In this document: one piece after another, positions 51,194 through 58,634 of the stretch
Layout: every line of letters begins with the position of its first letter
Position numbering within the stretch: the first letter of the stretch is position 1
Source: Marinovum algicola
GTDB taxonomy: Bacteria > Pseudomonadota > Alphaproteobacteria > Rhodobacterales > Rhodobacteraceae
Length of the DNA: 64,000 nt
NCBI RefSeq assembly: GCF_900109145.1
Contig: NZ_FNYY01000022.1
Location: 21,432-85,431, forward strand
Reading direction: 5' to 3'
Position numbers and translations under genes: made by a program
The notes under the pieces: generated by a model
The model's database searches: none
Told to the model about the DNA's origin: nothing
What the model saw: the letters and a program-made list of their open reading frames with translations, nothing else

Positions 51194-51240
51194 GGGGGCG
51201 CTGCCCCCAGACCCCCGGCGGTATTTTCAAAGAGAAGAAG
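51194..51240. repeat. Dispersed GGGGGC-hairpin repeat, copy D
   Basis: GGGGGCGCTGCCCCC is followed by AGACCCCCGGCGGTATTTT and AGAGAAGAAG. It lies between convergent hisG and the DUF1489 gene and could end transcription of both. Confidence 0.75.
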
Positions 51241-51247
51241 ACCGGGG

Positions 51248-51679
51248 TCAGAGCACGCCGATCTCGGCCAGCGCGGCGTTGAGGCTGGCGGGCAGGGGGT
51301 CTTCTTTGCGGGCGCGATCCGACAGGTCGGCCGGGGCGTCCGCGGCGGTGAGATAGCGCCAGCCCTGGAAGGGGCGGCGCGGCATCGGCGTGGTGCGGGT
51401 GATCTCGGGATCGAGCACAATGCCGCAGCGCGGAATGCCGTCCTGGCCGATGACCTCGTCAAGCCGGATCACCCGTTGGCGGGCGAGGCAGACGCCCTTG
51501 AACACCCAGTAGAGCGAGCCGCCGGCGAGCAGTTCTTCTGCCCGCTTGGGCCACATGCGGGTGACATGGCGGGGCAGCTTGTCGGGCAGGTCCCTGCGGC
51601 GCTGGGCCTGCCACCGGGCAAGATCGTCGGGCGTTTCGGTGCCGACACAAAGTTTGATAAGATTGATGTGGTCACTCAT
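51248..51679 (-). CDS. DUF1489 family protein
   Basis: This 143-residue alphaproteobacterial protein starts MSDHINLIKLCVGTETPDDL and contains THVTRMWPKR-type and GSLYWVFKGVCLARQRV blocks with IPRCGIVLDPE near the end. The family has no assigned function. It converges on hisG and is divergent from nrdJ. Its tail overlaps no other gene. Confidence 0.85.
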   Translation of the reverse strand: MSDHINLIKLCVGTETPDDLARWQAQRRRDLPDKLPRHVTRMWPKRAEELLAGGSLYWVFKGVCLARQRVIRLDEVIGQDGIPRCGIVLDPEITRTTPMPRRPFQGWRYLTAADAPADLSDRARKEDPLPASLNAALAEIGVL

Positions 51680-51797
51680 GCGAATCCCGCCCCCTGCGGT
51701 CCATCTATTGTAGGCCGGCCTCGGGCGGCTTCAAGTTGTTGTGCTGTTCTCTAGTTATCGGTATCTTGGACACCTTCTGAAAAAAGGGAATCGCCCC

Positions 51798-54092
51798 ATG
51801 ACCCGCTTTGCCGCCCCGATCGCCGAACAGATCTGGGATATGAAATACCGTTTTAAAGAGGCGGACGGCACGCCGGTCGATCTCTCGGTCGAGGATACCT
51901 GGCGGCGGATCGCCCGCGACATCGCCCGCGCCGAGGCCGAGCCGGAGCTGTGGGACGCGCGGTTTTACGCGGCGCTGGAGGATTTCAAATACCTGCCGGC
52001 CGGGCGGATCACCGCCGGGGCGGGCACCGCGCGGTCGGTGACGCTGTTCAACTGCTTTGTCATGGGCACCATCCCCGACAGCATGGGGGGCATCTTCGAC
52101 ATGCTGAAGGAAGCCGCGCTGACCATGCAGCAGGGCGGCGGCATCGGCTATGATTTCTCGACCATCCGGCCCAAGGGCGCCGGTGTGACCGGGGTGGCGG
52201 CGGATGCTTCGGGCCCGCTCAGCTTCATGGATGTCTGGGATGCCATGTGCCGCACCATCATGTCGGCCGGGTCGCGCCGGGGCGCGATGATGGCCACCAT
52301 GCGCTGTGACCACCCGGATATCGAGGATTTCATCGGCGCCAAGCAGGATGCCGCGCGGTTGCGCATGTTCAACATGTCGGTTCTGGTGACCGATGCCTTC
52401 ATGGCGGCGGTCAAGGCGGACGGATCCTGGGATCTGCACTTCGATGGCAAGGTCTATCACACCATCCAGGCCCGCGACCTGTGGAACCGGATCATGAAGG
52501 CGACCTATGAGTACGCCGAGCCCGGCGTGATCTTCATCGACCGGATCAATGCCGCCAACAACCTGAGCTATGTCGAGCAGATCGCCGCCACCAACCCCTG
52601 TGGCGAGCAGCCGCTGCCGCCGTATGGCGCCTGCTTGCTGGGTTCGATCAACCTGGCGCGGCTGGTGAGTGATCCGTTCTCGGACGCCGCGCATATCGAC
52701 GAGGCGGCGCTTGATACGCTGGTCGCCACCGCGGTGCGAATGATGGACAACGTGGTCGATGTCTCGAAATTCCCGCTTGAGGCGCAGGCGCAGGAGGCCG
52801 CGGCCAAGCGGCGGATCGGTCTCGGGGTGACCGGGCTGGCGGATGCGTTGCTGATGAAGGGGCTGCGCTATGGCTCTGACGCGGCGGCGGCACAGACCGA
52901 GCGTTGGCTGAAGCGGATTGCCCGTGCGGCCTATCTGGCCTCGGTGGAGCTGGCCAAGGAGAAGGGCGCCTTTCCGTTGTTTGATGCCGAGAAGTTCCTG
53001 GCCAGTGGCACCATGCGCGCCATGGACGAGGACGTGCGCGCCGCGATTGCCGAACATGGCATCCGCAATGCGCTGCTGACCTCGATCGCGCCGACCGGGA
53101 CGATCTCGCTTTATGCCGGCAATGTCAGCTCGGGGATCGAGCCGGTCTTTGCCTATCGCTACACCCGCAAGGTGCTGCAAAAGGACGGCACGCGGACCGA
53201 GGAGGAGGTTGTCGATTACGCGGTGCAGATGTGGCGCGAGATGAAGGGCGATGCCCCGCTGCCCGACTATTTCGTCAACGCCCAGACGCTGGCCCCGTCG
53301 GAACATGTGAAGATGCAGGCGGCGGCGCAGAAGTGGGTGGACAGCTCGATCTCCAAGACGATCAACTGTCCCGAGGACATCTCTTTCGAGGCCTTCAAGG
53401 ACGTCTACATGCAGGCCTATGAGACCGGCTGCAAGGGCTGCACCACCTATCGGCCGAACGATGTGACCGGGTCGGTGCTGAGCGTGGCGGAGAGCACGGA
53501 AAAGGTTCCGGCGGAGGCCCCGGAGCAAGTCCGGGGCGCGGGGGGGCAGGATGCCGAGGTGGTCTATATGTCCGAGCCTCTGGATCGGCCGCAGGAGCTG
53601 GAGGGATCGACCTACAAGCTTAAATGGCCCGACAGCGAGCATGCCATCTATCTGACGATCAACGATATTGTCTTGGGCGGCCACCGCCGGCCCTTCGAGG
53701 TCTTCGTCAATTCCAAGAACATGGAGCATTTCGCCTGGACGGTGGCGCTGACCCGGATGATCTCGGCGGTGTTCCGACGCGGGGGCGACGTGTCTTTCGT
53801 GGTCGAGGAGCTGAAGGCGGTCTTCGATCCGCGTGGCGGCGCTTGGGTGCAGGGCAAATACATCCCCTCGATCCTGGCCGCGATCGGCGGCGTGATCGAA
53901 CGCCACATGATCGCGACCGGCTTTCTCGAGGGCGAGGGGATGGGGTTGAAAACCGATCCCACGGCCAAGGTGGTGGGGCTGGAAAGCGGCACCCGCGGCA
54001 AAGCTTGCCCGTCCTGCGGGCAGTTCGAGATGCGGATGATCGAGGGCTGCATGACCTGCGCGTCTTGCGGGCATAGCAAGTGTAGTGGTTAA
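51798..54092 (+). CDS. nrdJ: Class II (B12-dependent) ribonucleotide reductase
   Basis: This 764-residue reductase makes deoxyribonucleotides with adenosylcobalamin. The catalytic NPCGEQPLPPYGACLLGSIN motif, FNCFVMGTIPDSMGGIFDML and APTGTISLYAGNVSSGIEP are intact. The C-terminus has a cysteine-rich zinc-ribbon-like end (CPSCGQFEMRM, CMTCASCGHSKC) that may act in thiol re-reduction. At about residue 573 EAPEQVRGA is an in-frame palindromic insertion matching one in dnaE. The ATG at 51798 gives MTRFAAPIAEQIW; an upstream in-frame start would add 19 residues. Confidence 0.96.
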   Translation: MTRFAAPIAEQIWDMKYRFKEADGTPVDLSVEDTWRRIARDIARAEAEPELWDARFYAALEDFKYLPAGRITAGAGTARSVTLFNCFVMGTIPDSMGGIFDMLKEAALTMQQGGGIGYDFSTIRPKGAGVTGVAADASGPLSFMDVWDAMCRTIMSAGSRRGAMMATMRCDHPDIEDFIGAKQDAARLRMFNMSVLVTDAFMAAVKADGSWDLHFDGKVYHTIQARDLWNRIMKATYEYAEPGVIFIDRINAANNLSYVEQIAATNPCGEQPLPPYGACLLGSINLARLVSDPFSDAAHIDEAALDTLVATAVRMMDNVVDVSKFPLEAQAQEAAAKRRIGLGVTGLADALLMKGLRYGSDAAAAQTERWLKRIARAAYLASVELAKEKGAFPLFDAEKFLASGTMRAMDEDVRAAIAEHGIRNALLTSIAPTGTISLYAGNVSSGIEPVFAYRYTRKVLQKDGTRTEEEVVDYAVQMWREMKGDAPLPDYFVNAQTLAPSEHVKMQAAAQKWVDSSISKTINCPEDISFEAFKDVYMQAYETGCKGCTTYRPNDVTGSVLSVAESTEKVPAEAPEQVRGAGGQDAEVVYMSEPLDRPQELEGSTYKLKWPDSEHAIYLTINDIVLGGHRRPFEVFVNSKNMEHFAWTVALTRMISAVFRRGGDVSFVVEELKAVFDPRGGAWVQGKYIPSILAAIGGVIERHMIATGFLEGEGMGLKTDPTAKVVGLESGTRGKACPSCGQFEMRMIEGCMTCASCGHSKCSG
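53514..53540 (+). repeat. In-frame 27-nt palindromic repeat in nrdJ
   Basis: CCCCGG and CCGGGG arms are separated by 7 bases in a unit encoding EAPEQVRGA. It differs from the dnaE copy at 40012-40038 at only 2 bases and is read in the same frame. Confidence 0.8.
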
Positions 54093-54390
54093 AAGGCTTA
54101 GTCCAGTTGCTTTGTGTGCCGCCAAGCAAAGTTTCCACTTTTTGGGCAGTTTCGCGCACATTTTACAAGAAATCCGCGCCCATTGACGAGCAGGCCGGGG
54201 ACCGACCGCGTCGAGGCCGCGTCACTGCTTCACAGACGTAGGCCGGGCTGAATACCAGAGCAAGTTATCGACTCCCAGCCAGAGAACAGAAAAAAGGCCG
54301 CGGGTTCTCCGCGGCCTTTTCAGGTTCTGATCTCAGCCTTCTTTCAGACGCTCAGCTCATCCTAAGCGAATGGCGTCCGTAGCTCAAAAG
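54093..54390. other. Gene-free stretch after nrdJ with a strong terminator
   Basis: No coding sequence is apparent. It is visibly more AT-rich than the preceding 54 kb and marks the change from core to accessory genes. The only structured element seen is the hairpin at 54292-54320. Confidence 0.5.
54292..54320. terminator. Strong bidirectional terminator
   Basis: A perfect 12-bp stem AAAAGGCCGCGG/CCGCGGCCTTTT with loop GTTCT. TTTT follows on the plus strand, and on the minus strand the arm ends in a longer T run. It can end nrdJ transcription from the left and the leftward unknown genes from the right. Confidence 0.9.
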
Positions 54391-54839
54391 TTAGACAATG
54401 TCGGTGCCAGCGCTCCGGCCTCGGCGACTACGGTCGAAATTTTCGAGCGCTGTCCGTGCACTGAGCAGATCGGTAGCGCGCCAAGTTCGGCGAAGAAATT
54501 CGTCGAGGCAATCGAGCAGGGTTTGGGCCCGTCGTCCGGGCTCGGTTCCGCCAACCGTGTAGGGATCACCTTCGTCTGTATGGCAGAGCGTCGGAGCCCC
54601 TCCCAACTCTCGGATCAAAAACCGAAGACGGCTCGACACCTCGCTGCCCTCCTCCAATCCCGAAGGCGTCAGGAGCTTCTCTGGCGGCGCTTTGCATGCG
54701 CGATCCAATGCAAAGCGAATTGAAAGGGGAAGGTCATCGCGGACATCGAGAACCGCGTCTCGAAGGCGGCGCTGCCATCCAATCAGGTCTGCAACCTGCT
54801 GTTCGATTCCGTCGCATTCTTAGTGGACTTGAGCGGCAT
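54391..54839 (-). pseudogene. Unknown protein gene, frameshifted near its start
   Basis: A good start (GAGGAG, 7 bases, then ATG CCG CTC) opens a frame that stops after 18 codons. A second frame, shifted by one base, then runs for about 140 codons: ECDGIEQQVADLIGWQRRLR, DDLPLSIRFALDRACKAPPE, and later LRFLIRELGGAPTL, ending SRRGRSAGTDIV. It lacks its own plausible start. A single-base change at about 54785-54819 best explains this; no slippery heptamer is visible. The product, if joined, would be about 148 mostly helical residues that I do not recognise. It lies 70 bases downstream of another unknown gene. Confidence 0.55.
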
Positions 54840-54883
54840 TTTCTTCTCCTCATCGGGTGCCGACAGTGTGCCAACACGTCAAG

Positions 54884-54903
54884 CTGGCGCACGAATGCGC
54901 CAG
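54884..54903. promoter_or_regulatory. Intergenic hairpin with CGAA/TTCG loop
   Basis: A perfect 8-bp stem (CTGGCGCA/TGCGCCAG) with a 4-base loop that reads TTCG on the minus strand, a very stable tetraloop. It lies between the two unknown leftward genes. No T run follows, so it may stabilise or process the message rather than terminate it. Confidence 0.55.
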
Positions 54904-54909
54904 AAAGGC

Positions 54910-55254
54910 TCACGCGGGGATGTCCGCCGTTTGCGCTCGGGCGTGCCGCAACCCATCGAGAAGCAGACAGATATCCTCAACGACAGGATCAGAAGGATCG
55001 ATGAGTGCAAAGCGCTCCGCTTCCACGCTGTCGAAATCCTGGACTTTCTCCAAGCTTAGTAGTTCTTCCAAAGCGCCGAGCTCCCGTTTCAGCCGGGAGG
55101 TGAGCGGTGGGGCAAGGCTCATATCGTCGATGAGACGATGGACGCGCGCTTTCGCGACCGGTCCGCCGAGAAGCGAAGCCGACGAGCAGATCGCCGCCGC
55201 GTTGGCGAGAACAAAGGCCGTGTGGGGAGGCGTGAAATAGAAGTCACGGGGCAT
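54910..55254 (-). CDS. Unknown 114-residue protein
   Basis: I do not recognise this protein. It starts MPRDFYFTPPHTAFVLANAA after AGGAGAT at good spacing, which supports a real gene. The first third is moderately hydrophobic (AFVLANAAAICSSASLLGG); the remainder is helical and acidic (LKRELGALEELLSLEKVQDF, PVVEDICLLLDGLRHARAQT). It has no signal peptide that I can defend. It is the first gene of a leftward pair with a frameshifted second gene. The base composition differs from the core genes, suggesting transfer. Confidence 0.6.
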   Translation of the reverse strand: MPRDFYFTPPHTAFVLANAAAICSSASLLGGPVAKARVHRLIDDMSLAPPLTSRLKRELGALEELLSLEKVQDFDSVEAERFALIDPSDPVVEDICLLLDGLRHARAQTADIPA

Positions 55255-55694
55255 AGGAAATCTCCTGGCGGGTGCCGACCCCAGATGGTCGGCGTCAAGG
55301 TTCCCACGCCTCGCCTCGGCGCTGTAATCGAGATATTGGCTTTTCTGCCAAAGACGAAAATCTCCGACAGACTTTTTTTTATTTTATCGGTCTGGGGGTG
55401 TATCTTCTACCGAGGTAGGTGAACGCACGGAGGTGGCTCATGCGGGGTCGCAGAGGCCCCTTGTGAGCCCGCTCTCCACAACGAACCTGTTGCTTCCGTG
55501 GAACGCGGCCGGCCCAGCCCAGATGTTCGCCACGTCAACAACCAAAGACCGCTGGATTGCTCCTTCGCGTCATTGGTTTACCGCGTGCTTGGAGACGCCA
55601 CACACTGGAAACACACGTCACCGGTTAGACATCCTGTAGCCGAAGCTATCTAAAGAGTGGGCCATAGCGCTTCGGAAAAATTTAGGAGCCAACG
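55255..55694. other. Divergent intergenic region before multicopper oxidase
   Basis: No convincing gene is seen. On the left, a 7-bp hairpin (GCCGACC/GGTCGGC, 55274-55293) lies in the leader of the 114-residue gene. An AT-rich core with a run of T (about 55372-55386) follows and probably holds promoters. CTACC/GGTAG arms lie at about 55409-55420. A GGAGG followed by ATG at 55440 opens only an 8-codon frame (MRGRRGPL). A 68-codon GTG frame (55433-55639) has no proper ribosome site. Confidence 0.5.
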
Positions 55695-57189
55695 ATGCAC
55701 CGACGCGATTTCCTGCAATCTTCCGCTGCCGCTATCGCAGCGCCCGCCTTGGTAGGACGCGCGCATGCGCGGCCGATAGCCGGTGCCATATTGCCGATCC
55801 CGCCGCTGATGGATGTCGGAGAGGGCGCTGGCAACCTGCTGGAAGCCGTAAAGGGGAGGCACCGCTTCGCCGAAGGGGTCGAGACGCGGACGCTGGGTTG
55901 GTCTCAAGATCACTTGGGGCCGACCTTACGGATGCAACGCGGCCGAACGGCGCGGCTGACCGTCCAGAACCCGTCTGGACAAGGCTGTCACGGCGCATTG
56001 GCATGGCCTGCACGTTCCGGGCTGGCAGGACGGCGGCCCCCATTCCCTGATAGGCCCGGAGAAGAAGCTCGAGCAGGCGCTGGACATCGATCAGCCGGCG
56101 GGCGCCTTCTGGTATCACTCGCACCCCCATGGCCTTACCGGCGACCAGGTCTATCGTGGGCTCGCCGGCATGCTCCTGATCGAGGACAGCGAAGCGGCCT
56201 CCGGCATCCTGCCCTCGGACTACGGTATCGATGACTTCCCCCTCATCATTCAGGACAAAGCTTTCACCCGCAGAGGCGCACTGGACTACGACGACGACGG
56301 CATGGCCGCGATGCAGGGCTTCAGAGGTGACCGGATCAGCGTGAACGGTGCGCTGGAACCAGTTGCCCGGGTCCCGCAGGGGTTGGTTCGCTTCCGCCTA
56401 CTGAACGCGTCGAACTCCAGGGTTTACATCTTCAGCTTTGACGACGGCCGGCGGTTCCACCAGATTGCGAGTGATGCCGGTCTCCTGCCGGCGCCCGTGC
56501 AACGCGGGCAGCTTCAGCTTGCTCCGGCCGAACGAGCGGAGATCCTTGTCGAATTCTCGGACGGAGTCGGCGCGCGCCTCGTGTCACAGGACGTCCAGGT
56601 TCAGATAATGGGCGGCATGATGGGGGGTGGCATGATGGGCTCCATGATGGGCGGAAACTCCGGAGCAGATACTCGAAACGGCGTCTTTCGCATCCTCGAT
56701 ATCGAGGTCGACCACAACCAACCGGCCGCCCTCAACGCACTGCCGCAGGAACTGCGTGGCGCACACCTTCCGGCATTCGGTGAGCCAGTCCGCCGGCGGC
56801 GGTTTCAGCTCAACATGATGATGGGCATGGGGATGATGCGGGGCGTGTTCGGCGGCCGTCCGAAACTCGGCATCAACGGACAGACATATGATATGGACCG
56901 CATCGACCAGGACCTGCGCTTGGGCGAAACCGAGGTATGGGAAATTACTGCGGACATGATGTCCCACCCCTTCCACGTCCACGGGGCCTCGTTCCAGGTG
57001 CTAAGCCAGAACGGCCGACCCATTGATTTCGGCGAAACGGGTATGAAGGATGTGGTATGGGTGGAGAACAGCGCTGAGATCCTCGTGCGGTTCGACAAAC
57101 CGGCGACCGCAGAGGCGCCGTTCATGTATCACTGCCATATCCTGGAGCATGAGGATTCCGGCATGATGGGCCAATTCACTGTCAGCTGA
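55695..57189 (+). pseudogene. CueO-like multicopper oxidase, frameshifted
   Basis: A Tat signal (MHRRDFLQSSAAAIAA) opens the gene and AGGAG precedes the ATG. After TVQNP the frame shifts by one base near 55971-55985: the correct continuation LDKAVTAHWHGLHVPGWQDG appears in the next frame and runs to the end. All copper motifs are then present: HWHG, WYHSHPHG, HPFHVHG and HCHILEHEDSGMM. Methionine-rich stretches (MGGMMGGGMMGSMMGG, MMMGMGMMRG) resemble the Cu(I)-binding parts of CueO. If intact it would be a roughly 497-residue periplasmic cuprous oxidase. The frameshift may be real or a sequencing error. Confidence 0.8.
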
Positions 57190-57505
57190 CGGCCGATAGC
57201 CACCACCCATGGCATGGCCTGTTGCTGCCTTGCAGCTTCCCCGAACCGGTCATCCATGGCGTCGTGCAGCTTGTTCTGCCAAGCCAAGGTGAGCATCGCG
57301 GACGAAGTCGACGATCGCTCTTCCACCCGAAACTGGCCTGCAACGCTCTGCAAGTTGGGCAGTGACCTGTCGTTCGCTGTGCGGAAAAGCGCTCAAAATC
57401 TCAAGATTTGCTTTGAAATCCCCGCTGGGCTAACAATGCCCAAAAAGCCTGCCTCAGCTTTGGTTACGCTTAGCTTTGAGTATGGTTTAGAGGTGAGCAG
57501 TGCTT
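57190..57505. other. Gene-free stretch after multicopper oxidase
   Basis: About 315 bases with no gene I can support. Short open frames on both strands have no ribosome site or recognisable similarity. The last 90 bases are AT-richer and probably hold the promoter of the following gene. Confidence 0.4.
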
Positions 57506-58423
57506 ATGACAAAAGCCCGGTTTGAGATAGCCTTTGAAGGCGATCCATTTGATGACGGTGAGATCGATGTTCGCGATCTGGCGCCTACTCTCCTCGCATT
57601 CGGCAACGTTGTTCAGGCGGCCAACAAGGTGCTAAACGGCGATCGCGCCGATGCTCGCCTCAAGGTCGCGGCAACAGATCAGGGTTCCTTTGTGGCTGCG
57701 CTCACGATGGATGTTGGATGGCTCACAGACATGCTGGACGCCGTGAACGCCCATCCCCAGCGCGTCGTCGCCGCCGACCAGCTGATGGACCTGCTGATCA
57801 AGGCGGGAACTATTTTAGGCGCTCCATTAGGCCTTTTTGCCGCTGTAAAGGCACTGAAAGGCAAGCGCCCCGAGAAGGTTGAGTCTCGAGGGGATGGAAC
57901 CACCGAAATAACGATCAACCAGACGACCTTTGTTGTCGACGATCGCACTGTCGCTCTGTTGCAGGACCTACCCACGCGGGAGGCCGTTGAAGACCTGGGC
58001 GCTAAGGCAGCACGTGTAGATGGCCTTGACTACCTTCGCATCGGTGCTGACAGTGAAGAAGAGAAAGCTGTTCGCCTTGCTCGCACGGACCTTCCGTCGT
58101 TGAAGGTGCCGCCGGAGCCGGATGAGCCGGATACCGAAATCACCCACCGTGACGCCTGGCTCAAAATTGTCTCCGTCCATTTCCGCGATGGATACAAGTG
58201 GCGTTTCTCGGACGGTGGCGAGCGTCCATTTACTGCCGAAATGGAAGACGCCGAATTCCAAACCAAAGTGCAAGAGGGCCTTGTGGCCCTCAATGCCAAT
58301 GACGCAATTCGCTGCCGTTTGAGAGAAGAGCAGTCTCTGTCTGCGTCCAGCTTGCTCAAGATCATTTATGTCGAAGAAGTTTTAGAGCACCGCCCCGGCG
58401 CGCGCCAGATGAATTTGCTCTGA
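57506..58423 (+). CDS. Unknown 305-residue protein with one hydrophobic segment
   Basis: The protein has an N-terminal beta-rich region with FEGDPFDDGEIDVRDLAPTL, VQAANKVLNGDRADARLKVA and QGSFVAALTMDVGW, a single hydrophobic segment (AGTILGAPLGLFAAVKAL) at about residues 102-119, then a C-terminal region with DGTTEITINQTTFVVDDRTV. I believe similar orphan proteins occur in many bacteria, but I know no function. GAGGTG precedes the ATG at 57506; a GTG two codons earlier is the alternative. No partner gene shares its strand nearby, and flanks are non-coding. Confidence 0.7.
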   Translation: MTKARFEIAFEGDPFDDGEIDVRDLAPTLLAFGNVVQAANKVLNGDRADARLKVAATDQGSFVAALTMDVGWLTDMLDAVNAHPQRVVAADQLMDLLIKAGTILGAPLGLFAAVKALKGKRPEKVESRGDGTTEITINQTTFVVDDRTVALLQDLPTREAVEDLGAKAARVDGLDYLRIGADSEEEKAVRLARTDLPSLKVPPEPDEPDTEITHRDAWLKIVSVHFRDGYKWRFSDGGERPFTAEMEDAEFQTKVQEGLVALNANDAIRCRLREEQSLSASSLLKIIYVEEVLEHRPGARQMNLL

Positions 58424-58634
58424 GACCGCTCTGCGTTCATATGGTATGGTGCCAAATGACAGTGGTCTGCGCGTGGCTACAAATATAGATCAGTGCATAA
58501 TTCATTTATAAGGGCTCGGAGTGAGCCTACGGCGTGGTAGCTGGGGGGGGAGTCCGTGGTAAACTTCTGGTGCCCGTCGCTGTCGGCCCCTTAACCGACA
58601 TTGTTGGATCGCGCAGCTAAGGGCCGCTGGTCTC

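Noticed and set aside
51680..51797. Cobalamin riboswitch upstream of nrdJ
   Set aside because: The gene needs B12, so I looked, but the 118-base leader is too short and I see no B12-box-like sequence.
51705..54161. An 818-codon open frame antisense to nrdJ
   Set aside because: Same reason: it covers the complete ribonucleotide reductase gene on the other strand and has low-complexity composition.
55433..55639. A 68-codon frame before the multicopper oxidase as a CutF-like copper sensor
   Set aside because: It has only one cysteine, no signal peptide, and its GTG lacks a spaced ribosome site.
57129..57525. Short overlapping frames on both strands after the multicopper oxidase
   Set aside because: No ribosome site, no recognisable residues, and neither strand is favoured.
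58424..58634. Possible mobile-element boundary before the flavoprotein gene
   Set aside because: The sequence looks disordered, with a G run, but I find no inverted-repeat ends or target duplication.
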